Origin: CAYJAD01 sp964372165
GTDB lineage: Bacteria; Desulfobacterota; Desulfovibrionia; Desulfovibrionales; Desulfovibrionaceae
Length of the DNA: 19,168 bases
Assembly (NCBI GenBank): GCA_964372165.1
Contig: CAYJPT010000034.1
Span: forward strand, 1 to 19,168
Reading direction: 5' to 3'
Each line of letters opens with the position of its first letter. Positions within the stretch are counted from its first letter, which is position 1. Of the stretch, positions 1 to 6,893 are shown piece after piece. The position numbers were made by a program, and so were the translations under genes. Under the pieces are notes generated by a model, which was given only the letters and a program-made list of their open reading frames with translations, was not told the origin of the DNA and made no database searches.

Positions 1-15
1 AATTGCGCCTACTCT

Positions 16-54
16 TGATTTATCGGCTCGTGCTGACTTTGTCAGCACTCTGAG
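16..54. repeat. Dispersed intergenic repeat, copy 1 (window edge)
   Basis: This 39-base segment recurs in inverted orientation at 11216-11254 with one mismatch (position 27). It contains the hairpin TGCTGAC-TTT-GTCAGCA (31-37 / 41-47). Weaker similarity continues to the left (CGCCT at 6-10 also matches), so the element probably extends beyond the window edge. Both copies are non-coding. It may be a REP-like family of the host genome; two copies alone cannot show that. Confidence 0.75.
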
Positions 55-84
55 ATTCCTACACAATTGCTTGTGTAGGAATCT
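53..84. repeat. Perfect 14-bp hairpin downstream of acs
   Basis: The arms at 53-66 and 71-84 are perfectly complementary (14 pairs) around a TTGC loop. The hairpin lies about 100 bases past the acs stop on the minus strand. No T-run follows on either strand, so it is not a textbook intrinsic terminator. It could protect transcript 3' ends, or end transcription from a gene left of the window. The structure is certain; the role is inferred. Confidence 0.6.
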
Positions 85-184
85 TAATTAATGTTAAAAG
101 TAGTTATGACCTATAAGCAGTACAAATTGCTAAATATTTATATTTTAGGCCATTATTTTATGGCTTAAACACAATCAAGAGCTT

Positions 185-2194
185 TTATGCATCTTCAGGA
201 GTTAGTTCAGGCTTTCCCTTAATAACATTTTTACTTCCGCTTATAACGTCTGGCAACACTTCAGGTTGAGCCAATGTCGTAGTATCACCAATATCATCAT
301 AAATTCCTGCGGCAATCTTACGTAACATACGCCGCATTATTTTACCGGAACAAGTTTTAGGCATGCCTGATGTAAACTGTATAACTTCAGGTGTAGCTAA
401 AGGCCCAATATCCCTACGTACTGTATCACGCAATTCTTTACGCAGTTCTTCTGACCATGGCACATCGTCACGTAAAGTAACATATGCATAGATAGCCTCT
501 CCCTTAAGGTCATGCGGCATACCAACAACTGCTGCTTCTGCAACATTTTTATGCGCAACCAAAGCTGATTCTATCTCTGAAGTAGAAAGACGATGCCCCG
601 ACACATTAATGGAATCATCAATACGACCTAAAATCCAAAAATAACCTTCTTCATCTATGCGTGCACCATCACCCGACTGATATCCATTAAAGCGCTCGAA
701 ATATGATTTATATTTTTCCGGATTACCAAATACGCCCTTCATTAAACCAGGCCACGGTTTACGAATAACCAAATGCCCGCCACGTCCATCACTATCAGTA
801 TCACTTCCATCACCATCCATAACCACAGCATCAATGCCTGGTAAGGGAAATGACGCTGAACCAGGTTTTAATTTGGTGACATATGGCAAGGCTGCAATCA
901 TAGCTCCACCGGTTTCTGTTTGCCACCAAGTATCAATAACAGGCAATTCATCATGGCCAATAACACTACGATACCACATCCATGCTTCTGGATTTATTGG
1001 TTCACCAACAGAACCAAGAATTCGCAAGGAAGATAAGTCATAGCGTTCTGTCCATGCTTCACCAACGCGCATAAGCGAACGAATAACCGTTGGAGCAGTA
1101 TAAAGAATATTTATACGGAATTTTTCAACAATACTCCAATATCTATCAGGCGTTGGCCAATTAGGCACACCCTCAAACATGACCGTCGTAGCCCCAAGAG
1201 CAAGCGGACCATACACCATATAAGTATGTCCAGTAATCCAGCCAACGTCTGCCGTACACCAATAAACATCATCATCACGTAAATCAAACACCCATTGTGT
1301 TGTGTGTGCGGCATAGGTTAAATATCCACCCGTGGCATGCATAACACCTGTGGGTTTACCTGTGCTTCCGCTGGTATGTAACAAAAATAATGTATCTGTT
1401 GCATCCATAGATTCGCACGGGAAATCTGCGTCTAAGGTAAAATCATCAAGTAAATCATGCCACCAGATGTCACGTCTACGGTCCATACTAACATCTTGAT
1501 TCGCTCTATTTACAACAACCACATGCGCAACAGATGGACACTTTTCTAAGATGGGATCTAAATTTGCTTTAAGTGGCTTTGGCTTACCAGCGCGCATCAC
1601 AGCATCGGCGGTGATAACAACCTTAGCTTTACAATCTTGAATACGTCCAAGTACACCACCTTCTGCATATCCTGAAAAAATTGTTGTATGTATTGCACCA
1701 ATACGAGCACAAGCTAGCATAGCAATAATTAATTCTGGAATCATAGGCATATAAAGGGCAACTCTATCGCCTTTACGCACACGCAATGAACTTAAAGCAT
1801 GCGCAATGCGGCACACCTCAGTGTAAAGCATTTGATAGGTATAACAGCGCACCTCACTTTCACGCTCACCTTGCCAAATTAGTGCAGCCTTATTACGTCG
1901 TCCACTAATAAGATGCCTATCAATACAATTAAAGGCTGCATTGATTTTGCCCCCTTTAAACCACTCAAATTGAAATTCATCATAGTCGGCGTTAAGCACC
2001 TGATCCCACGGCTTAAACCAATGAAGGAGCTGATCCGCACGCTCTGCCCAAAAACCTTCAGGATCATCTAAGGCTCTTTTGCATATGGCGTCATATTCTT
2101 CTTGGCTACGCACCCAAGCTGTGGCTTGACCATGCATAGGTGGCGTATAACTGCGCTGTTCATTTAACAATGTTGTGATCCGCTCCTGTGTCAT
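185..2194 (-). CDS. acs: Acetyl-CoA synthetase (AMP-forming)
   Basis: Predicted cytoplasmic enzyme activating acetate to acetyl-CoA via acetyl-AMP, with use of ATP and CoA. At 669 residues it has the usual Acs length and is collinear with the family. Visible motifs are the nucleotide-binding loop HTSGSTGKPTG (273-283), WWQTETGG (423-430), the hinge region GRIDDSINVSGHR (523-536) and the C-terminal PKTCSGKIMRR, whose Lys618 is the catalytic lysine that is acetyl-regulated in well-studied Acs enzymes. The residue before SGK is Cys615, where most Acs proteins have Arg; this is a small oddity. The start is supported by AAGGAGG at 2206-2212, 11 bases upstream. The gene stands alone, with a hairpin downstream and a possible sigma-70 promoter upstream. 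It probably lets the cell use or recycle acetate. Family assignment is secure; the acs symbol rests on motif recognition. Confidence 0.95.
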   Translation of the reverse strand: MTQERITTLLNEQRSYTPPMHGQATAWVRSQEEYDAICKRALDDPEGFWAERADQLLHWFKPWDQVLNADYDEFQFEWFKGGKINAAFNCIDRHLISGRRNKAALIWQGERESEVRCYTYQMLYTEVCRIAHALSSLRVRKGDRVALYMPMIPELIIAMLACARIGAIHTTIFSGYAEGGVLGRIQDCKAKVVITADAVMRAGKPKPLKANLDPILEKCPSVAHVVVVNRANQDVSMDRRRDIWWHDLLDDFTLDADFPCESMDATDTLFLLHTSGSTGKPTGVMHATGGYLTYAAHTTQWVFDLRDDDVYWCTADVGWITGHTYMVYGPLALGATTVMFEGVPNWPTPDRYWSIVEKFRINILYTAPTVIRSLMRVGEAWTERYDLSSLRILGSVGEPINPEAWMWYRSVIGHDELPVIDTWWQTETGGAMIAALPYVTKLKPGSASFPLPGIDAVVMDGDGSDTDSDGRGGHLVIRKPWPGLMKGVFGNPEKYKSYFERFNGYQSGDGARIDEEGYFWILGRIDDSINVSGHRLSTSEIESALVAHKNVAEAAVVGMPHDLKGEAIYAYVTLRDDVPWSEELRKELRDTVRRDIGPLATPEVIQFTSGMPKTCSGKIMRRMLRKIAAGIYDDIGDTTTLAQPEVLPDVISGSKNVIKGKPELTPEDA

Positions 2195-2267
2195 AGTGGT
2201 TTGATCCTCCTTAAATTAAAACGTGTACACTTAATAAAAGTTAATTTTACATGTGCTTAATCTTACT

Positions 2268-2295
2268 ATTATAATAAATTATCATATTTTCAAGT
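2268..2295 (-). promoter_or_regulatory. Possible sigma-70 promoter for acs
   Basis: On the minus strand a perfect TATAAT (2268-2273) lies 16 bases downstream of ACTTGA (2290-2295). TTGAAA at 2288-2293 gives a better -35 match but only a 14-base spacer. It is about 75 bases upstream of the acs start. The surroundings are very AT-rich, so a chance match is possible. Confidence 0.35.
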
Positions 2296-2471
2296 GCCGA
2301 CTAAATTACATTAAAAATTATCCAGTATTTCAAAAGTACATGTCTAATAACGTAACGTCAAGAGCAAAAAACTGTTTGCTAGACCAAACAGCACTTTATT
2401 CAAACTTATCTTACACTAAAAAAATATCATAACCACTTAAAACAAATATTTTTTACAGTTAAAGCACAAAT

Positions 2472-2512
2472 AAAATTGCCAGAAAGATGTCACTCATCAT
2501 TCTGGCAATTTT
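2472..2512 (-). terminator. Intrinsic terminator of the chemoreceptor gene
   Basis: Perfect 13-bp arms at 2472-2484 and 2500-2512 end in AAAA/TTTT. An extra inner GATG/CATC stem (2486-2489 / 2495-2498) sits in the loop. It lies 55 bases past the chemoreceptor stop. On the minus strand the stem ends in TTTTATTTG. The stem flanks are symmetric, so it could act on both strands. The core AAAATTGCCA ... TGGCAATTTT is shared with the terminator at 14618-14670. Confidence 0.8.
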
Positions 2513-2567
2513 TAAGCTTATGTAAAAAAAATTACATATTAATTTGTTATTTTTTCAACGAAGCATA

Positions 2568-4961
2568 TTAACCTTTTTGCAACCTGCCCAAGGTTTCTTT
2601 TAAGTCAACTGACAACATTGCAAGTTCCCGTACAGCATTTGATGCTTCATGCATACCAGAGGATATTTCATCAGCAATACGATTAACCCCTTCTGACGCC
2701 ATATGAATTTCTTCAGATGTAGCCGATTGCTCCTCAGCTGCTGTGGCAATACCTGTAATAAGTTCAGCATTACCTTCTGCAAGCCTGTGAATTTCAGTCA
2801 AAGCTTGTCCTGAAGTATTAGCAAGGTCCGTTGCTTCAGTAATAATTTTCACAGCCTTATCAAATTGCTCAATGTTAGCTGCCGTTGAACTTTGAATGCC
2901 GCTGATACTTGTTCCTACCTCAGTAGTGGCACTCATGGTCTTTTCTGCAAGTTTACGCACTTCATCGGCAACGACTGCAAAGCCGCGTCCTGCCTCACCA
3001 GCACGTGCAGCCTCAATAGCAGCATTTAGTGCAAGCAAGTTAGTTTGATCTGCTATATCAGAAATAACACCCATTACACTGCCAATAGCTTCAGCCTGTG
3101 AACCAAGAGCTTTAATATTTTCAGATAAACTTAATGATACAGCATTCACATCTCCCATGGCCTCTACAACACGCTCAACAAGTTGTGCGCCATGATTTGC
3201 TTTTTCCTGTGTTTCGCCGGCCTGAATGCGTGCTTCTTCTGCGTTACGAGCAACTTCAAGTACCGTGGCATTCATCTCTTCAATGGCCGTTGCGGCTGAA
3301 GCAGTCCTGTCACGCTGTTCATCAGCACCACGATTAACTTCTTCAACTTGAGAAGAAAGTTGCTCGGCAGCTATGGCAGCTCTATTTGCAATATCGTTGG
3401 CATGTTGTGCAACTTCTAAAATAGTACGTTGTGTTCCTTTGATGACACTAACATCTGTTACTAATTGAAGAATAGATGCTATTTCACCTTGTGCATTTAG
3501 CAAAGGAATAGCAGTATAAGTAATATCCAACCTTTGCCCTCGTGGATGTGCAACAGTCTCACCACTGGCAGGCCTTTTACTGTTAAAAGCGTTACGTAAT
3601 CCATCACCTGGACCACCGTCATCTTCACGTGCAAAGAGTTGATGACATGTTTTTCCGCCAAAGTCAGAACCAGCCAATTCTTTAGCAATATTATTCAAAT
3701 ATTTTGCATGCAAAGTATTATCTAATACCACCACAGGAGAAGGAATAGAGTCAATCAATAAGCCAAAACGATCCAAAACACTATTAGTGCCAAGAATTAA
3801 AGTGGCAAAGTCACCCTTAAAGTTTCCGGCATTGCCACGGGCTGCTAACTCACCAGTTTCCACTTGGTTTTCAAGTTTTTTATACTCTTCAATAACGTCA
3901 TTAAGGGTAATCGGTATTGAACGCAAAGCATTTGCAAGTGCTCCAATTTCATCATTGCGCTTAACGCTTAGCGTGCCGTTTAATTTGCCATCTGCAATTT
4001 CATTTGCAAAAATAACACCTCGTTCTAAAGCTCTAACAATAGGCTTTACAACAAAGTAAACCACGATAGCACCTAATAGTAGTGCTATTATAGCTACCAC
4101 AATGCTACTATTACGCAAATCAATAAGAGAACCTAGCACCTCGTGTTGCGGAGCACGTACTGCAACTGTTATTTTCATATCAGGTATAGCTTGGTGGAAT
4201 ATATATATGTTAGATCCATCATTACCTGTTACTTGTGCTGGCCCCTCACCACCATCGGCTGTCCACTTTCTATAAGTTGGCATCAAGCTAAGTTGATCAT
4301 TAAATAACCACTCTTTAACTCGCACAATACTTACCAATGATTCATCATTTAGCACATATGCAAAACCATTTTTACCAATAGAAATATTGAGGATAATATC
4401 AGAAAGTTTCTTAATCGTTAAAGAACCGCGTACAACACCAACAATCTGCTCACCAAGCATAATGGGTGCTGATACAGAAATTGCTGGTGCATTTTGCAGG
4501 CGACTCATATAAATTGACGTTACAAAAACCTCTCCAGCAAGAGCTTGCTTAAAATAATCTCTGTCAGCAAAATTATCACCAAGGGGCGCATATTTTGTGT
4601 CTGAAGATGCTATGGTATTGCCTTGCAAGTCAAACAGAGCAATATTAACAAAATCTGGATATGTTGTTTGCAACTTAGCAAGCTCAACATTCATTGCCTC
4701 AGCTGCAGCCGCACTTGTATCACCAAGAGCATAAAAATCTATAATACTATTGTCTTTAGATACGCGCAGAACATCCTGTTTATTTTGGGAGCCAATTTCC
4801 TGAACAAAATTTGCAAGGGCATGAGTTTCACCTTGCAAAGTTTCCCAGGCTGCAGATTCCAGGCCTTCGGCAGCTTCTTTGTAAGATAGATAACTGTTAA
4901 CACCAATCAAAACAACCAACAAAGCAAAAATAGGTAGTTGGATCTTAAATAACAACTTCAT
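2568..4961 (-). CDS. Methyl-accepting chemotaxis protein (Cache-HAMP-PAS-signalling)
   Basis: Predicted inner-membrane chemoreceptor of 797 residues that would signal to CheW/CheA. Domains in order: TM helix 1 (about 7-27); a large periplasmic double-Cache-type sensor (about 30-275, with FADRDYFKQAL and SAPIM, typical of dCache); TM helix 2 (about 282-303); HAMP (about 304-350); a PAS-like domain (about 400-507, with GKTCHQLF around Cys439); and the cytoplasmic hairpin with the conserved tip DQTNLLALNAAIEAARAG starting near 638. No C-terminal CheR-docking pentapeptide is visible. The ligand cannot be predicted from sequence. An in-frame ATG lies 33 bases upstream (4994) without a ribosome-binding site, whereas ATG 4961 has AAGAGGA seven bases ahead, so I chose 4961. 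A sigma-28 promoter at 5026-5052 fits co-regulation with flagella. Confidence 0.95.
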   Translation of the reverse strand: MKLLFKIQLPIFALLVVLIGVNSYLSYKEAAEGLESAAWETLQGETHALANFVQEIGSQNKQDVLRVSKDNSIIDFYALGDTSAAAAEAMNVELAKLQTTYPDFVNIALFDLQGNTIASSDTKYAPLGDNFADRDYFKQALAGEVFVTSIYMSRLQNAPAISVSAPIMLGEQIVGVVRGSLTIKKLSDIILNISIGKNGFAYVLNDESLVSIVRVKEWLFNDQLSLMPTYRKWTADGGEGPAQVTGNDGSNIYIFHQAIPDMKITVAVRAPQHEVLGSLIDLRNSSIVVAIIALLLGAIVVYFVVKPIVRALERGVIFANEIADGKLNGTLSVKRNDEIGALANALRSIPITLNDVIEEYKKLENQVETGELAARGNAGNFKGDFATLILGTNSVLDRFGLLIDSIPSPVVVLDNTLHAKYLNNIAKELAGSDFGGKTCHQLFAREDDGGPGDGLRNAFNSKRPASGETVAHPRGQRLDITYTAIPLLNAQGEIASILQLVTDVSVIKGTQRTILEVAQHANDIANRAAIAAEQLSSQVEEVNRGADEQRDRTASAATAIEEMNATVLEVARNAEEARIQAGETQEKANHGAQLVERVVEAMGDVNAVSLSLSENIKALGSQAEAIGSVMGVISDIADQTNLLALNAAIEAARAGEAGRGFAVVADEVRKLAEKTMSATTEVGTSISGIQSSTAANIEQFDKAVKIITEATDLANTSGQALTEIHRLAEGNAELITGIATAAEEQSATSEEIHMASEGVNRIADEISSGMHEASNAVRELAMLSVDLKETLGRLQKG

Positions 4962-4968
4962 CCGATTA

Positions 4969-4975
4969 TCCTCTT
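4969..4975 (-). promoter_or_regulatory. Ribosome-binding site that decides the chemoreceptor start
   Basis: AAGAGGA on the minus strand lies seven bases ahead of ATG 4961 (encoding MKLLFKIQ, directly leading into TM1). The upstream in-frame ATG at 4994 has no purine-rich sequence in place, so the shorter protein is preferred. Confidence 0.7.
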
Positions 4976-5025
4976 TTTTGAAGTTACGCATCAAACATGC
5001 GTATACATTATTATATTTGTATAAC

Positions 5026-5052
5026 TTATCGTTTAAATGTTTTAAAACTTTA
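5026..5052 (-). promoter_or_regulatory. Sigma-28 (FliA) promoter of the chemoreceptor gene
   Basis: On the minus strand TAAAGTTT (5052 to 5045), exactly 11 bases, then AACGATAA (5033 to 5026). The enterobacterial FliA consensus is TAAAGTTT-N11-GCCGATAA, so 14 of 16 positions match at the correct spacing. Transcription would start near 5018, about 57 bases before the start codon. The gene it precedes is a chemoreceptor, a class commonly driven by FliA. Confidence 0.75.
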
Positions 5053-5319
5053 TGTCTATACCCAATTTGCCCTAAAAATTATCATCTTCCTTTGCTATCA
5101 ATAACACAAGGCTTGACGATATGCTCGGTACAAGGCAAAGTATAAACAATAAAATAGTACACAAAATAATCTTCACATCAGAAGTGAAAATTCTGTACGG
5201 TTTAGTTACGTTTAAACTTTAAATTAGTACGGGCACTGAAAACATTCACGACTACATTATTATTTGACGACACTATCTAAGCAAAAAATTGTAAAGAGAA
5301 CACATAGGATTATATTACC

Positions 5320-5820
5320 ATGCCACAAAAAAAACATTTAAGTCTATCCCAAGGTGTTGAAGCTGCATGTATTTTATTTTCACTTAACACCGAACATAAT
5401 CAAGTAAAGCAATTTACTGCTAACATTAAAGAGACCGGTCTTAACGTAAAAGATATGAATTTTTTATATCGTGAATGGTATGGTTTTGTACATGCGGCCA
5501 TTGTAGCTGGCTTAATGGTTCATGCGCCAAACAGTGTTTTAGTTGAATATTTGCGTTGCACAACCAAGCTTTTAAAAACTCATGGTATTGATAAAAAAGA
5601 AGCTAAGCTCTTTGTTGATACCCATTTTGCACCCTATATGGAAATGCTTGGTAAAGACGAAAAACAAAATTGCCCGAAACATTTTTTTAAAGCTACTGTT
5701 GGAGCTGATAATTTACAAGACGTTCCCCCACGCGCCCTAGCCTTGGTATCGGCAACTATGGCAATGCTTTTAAGCGCCATTGCTGATAAACTTGAACAAT
5801 ATGACATAAGCCATGAATAA
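5320..5820 (+). CDS. Unrecognised small helical protein
   Basis: A 166-residue protein that I do not recognise. It has no signal peptide, no convincing membrane helix and no known motif. It looks largely alpha-helical and cytoplasmic: an amphipathic N-terminal half, an aromatic stretch FLYREWYGFVHAAIVAGL (about 48-65), a basic helix around KLLKTHGIDKKEAKLF, and an Ala/Met-rich C-terminal helix ALALVSATMAMLLSAIADKL. Single cysteines occur near 79 and 117, so there is no metal-binding cluster. AGGA (5306-5309) lies ten bases ahead of the ATG. Codon use and composition look like the neighbours, supporting a real gene. It is isolated: the neighbour on the left is divergent and a long non-coding stretch follows. 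No function is proposed. Confidence 0.7.
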   Translation: MPQKKHLSLSQGVEAACILFSLNTEHNQVKQFTANIKETGLNVKDMNFLYREWYGFVHAAIVAGLMVHAPNSVLVEYLRCTTKLLKTHGIDKKEAKLFVDTHFAPYMEMLGKDEKQNCPKHFFKATVGADNLQDVPPRALALVSATMAMLLSAIADKLEQYDISHE

Positions 5821-6089
5821 AATAACTTGCTTCATTCATCTATTATCCTTGCAAACACTTTAAGAAATATCATCACGCACGTAGCATAATCATTACAATA
5901 TCATATATCATAAAGTGGTTAATGATTTTATAAATCTTTTCTCTTTACATCTTGTTGTAAACCTTTTCCTACAATGTTGACTATCGTCAACGCAGCCAAA
6001 GACTCTGCACAATAAATTGACACTAAAAAACATAACAACCACTTCAAATAAATAATTTTAAATGGTTATAGTAATTTCAGATGAAATCA

Positions 6090-6290
6090 CTACCGTTGGC
6101 TGCGATAGCAAGCAAGCACTGCGTAGGAATAAGTGCTATCTTATTGCACTGTTAAGTTCCGGAGCGAGTTCGAGGCAAAGCCCACCCCGAAGGGGTGTTT
6201 TCGTTAGGCGAAGTATGAGCCTTACGAAAATCGAGAGCAACGCGTGCCTCTACTTAAGTTGACATTAGTGATGTCGACTTAAGATACTAT
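6090..6290. repeat. Hairpin-dense intergenic element
   Basis: Three hairpins lie in a row. First, CACCCC-GAA-GGGGTG (6183-6188 / 6192-6197). Second, arms 6198-6209 and 6219-6230 with 11 of 12 pairs. Third, arms 6253-6265 and 6271-6283, 12 of 13 plus one G-T wobble. The block is richer in G+C than the AT-rich DNA on both sides. It may be a repeated intergenic element or a structured RNA; sequence alone does not decide. It resembles in style, but does not clearly align with, the element at 11197-11391. Confidence 0.5.
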
Positions 6291-6420
6291 ATCATGTTTT
6301 TTAATGTCAATTCCTTAAATTCAAAACCATTGAAAAGTCGAACAAAAAAAGAATTTATTAATAAATAATTATAAATTTTTAGCAAAAAAATAAAAGAAAA
6401 TTTTAAGTTTAATTTAAATT

Positions 6421-6441
6421 TGACATTGACAGTCGTTATCA
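6421..6441 (+). promoter_or_regulatory. Candidate Fur operator upstream of feoAB
   Basis: A 21-base imperfect palindrome with half-sites TGACATTGAC and GTCGTTATCA about a central A; 7 of 10 pairs match, and the outer TGA...TCA ends fit Fur-box style. It overlaps two tandem TTGACA hexamers (6420-6425 and 6426-6431) that could be -35 elements. No clear -10 follows. It lies about 220 bases ahead of feoA. Iron control of feo genes by Fur is common, but this site is only a moderate match. Confidence 0.4.
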
Positions 6442-6662
6442 AAAATGTCAGAGTGGCTTTCCCGTAGCATTTAACGATTTTACACTAATTGTCATTAGGT
6501 AGCATGATTTCTTTATTTAATTTTTTTATGCACAAATATACAACTAAAATTGATCACAAATATGCATTATTTGACGCTCATTTTAAGGCACAAGTTTGTT
6601 TTTTTCACAGTTAAAAACTAGGTAAAGCAAAATTATTGGCACTTAAACGCAAAGGAGCTCAT

Positions 6663-6893
6663 ATGACTTTAAATAACATCACACACTCGTCAGAATTATT
6701 AGTTACAAATATTACAGTAACTGGCTCCTTGCGACAGCGATTATATGATCTAGGCATATGTCCAGGAACAAGAATAACATTTATTCGCACAGCTCCCCTT
6801 GCTGACCCAATTCAAGTGCAAATTGGTGACTACCATGTTGCATTACGTAAATCAGAAGCTAAATTTGTAGAGGTTGCAAACTATGGCTCGTAA
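6663..6893 (+). CDS. feoA: Ferrous iron transport protein A
   Basis: A small cytoplasmic SH3-like protein of 76 residues that works with FeoB. The family pattern is clear: LRQRLYDLGICPGTRITFI followed by ADPIQVQIGDYHVALRKSEA near the C-terminus. Length is normal for FeoA. An upstream TTG at 6636 is in frame, but ATG 6663 has AGGAG at 6653-6657, five bases ahead, so it is chosen. The stop overlaps the start of feoB by eleven bases, which implies translational coupling. A Fur-like palindrome lies upstream. Confidence 0.93.
   Translation: MTLNNITHSSELLVTNITVTGSLRQRLYDLGICPGTRITFIRTAPLADPIQVQIGDYHVALRKSEAKFVEVANYGS

Larger units (their letters stand above)
2195..2567. other. Intergenic region between acs and the chemoreceptor gene
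   Basis: This 373-base AT-rich stretch contains no gene I can support. It holds the acs ribosome-binding site and putative promoter at its left end, and the terminator of the chemoreceptor gene at 2472-2512. I see nothing structured in 2300-2465. Confidence 0.6.
4962..5319. other. Divergent intergenic region
   Basis: This 358-base region separates the minus-strand chemoreceptor from the plus-strand gene at 5320. It contains the chemoreceptor ribosome-binding site and sigma-28 promoter on the left. A small inverted repeat TTCAC/GTGAA (5172-5176 / 5184-5188) lies in the middle. I found no convincing promoter for the rightward gene and no further gene. Confidence 0.5.
5821..6662. other. Long intergenic region upstream of feoA
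   Basis: This stretch holds 842 bases without a gene I can support. 5821-6060 is AT-rich with a small hairpin GTTGAC-TATC-GTCAAC (5976-5991); CGCAGCCAA just after it is complementary to TTGGCTGCG near 6096. 6090-6290 is a locally GC-richer, hairpin-dense element annotated separately. 6290-6420 is extremely AT-rich. 6420-6450 holds a Fur-like inverted repeat, and 6531-6563 a nine-base direct repeat CACAAATAT, 24 bases apart. A short open frame at 6062-6262 is judged spurious. Confidence 0.55.

Noticed and set aside
2281..2310. Sigma-54 promoter for acs (CGGCACTTG)
   Set aside because: The GG half is only partly matched and no TTGC element follows at the right spacing.
3600..3660. Heme c site in the chemoreceptor
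   Set aside because: The PAS segment has TCHQLF but no CxxCH motif, and the domain is cytoplasmic.
6062..6262. 66-residue plus-strand frame
   Set aside because: It runs across the hairpin-dense element, has no ribosome-binding site, and its Arg/Ser-rich sequence follows from the hairpins. It looks like repeat-derived noise.
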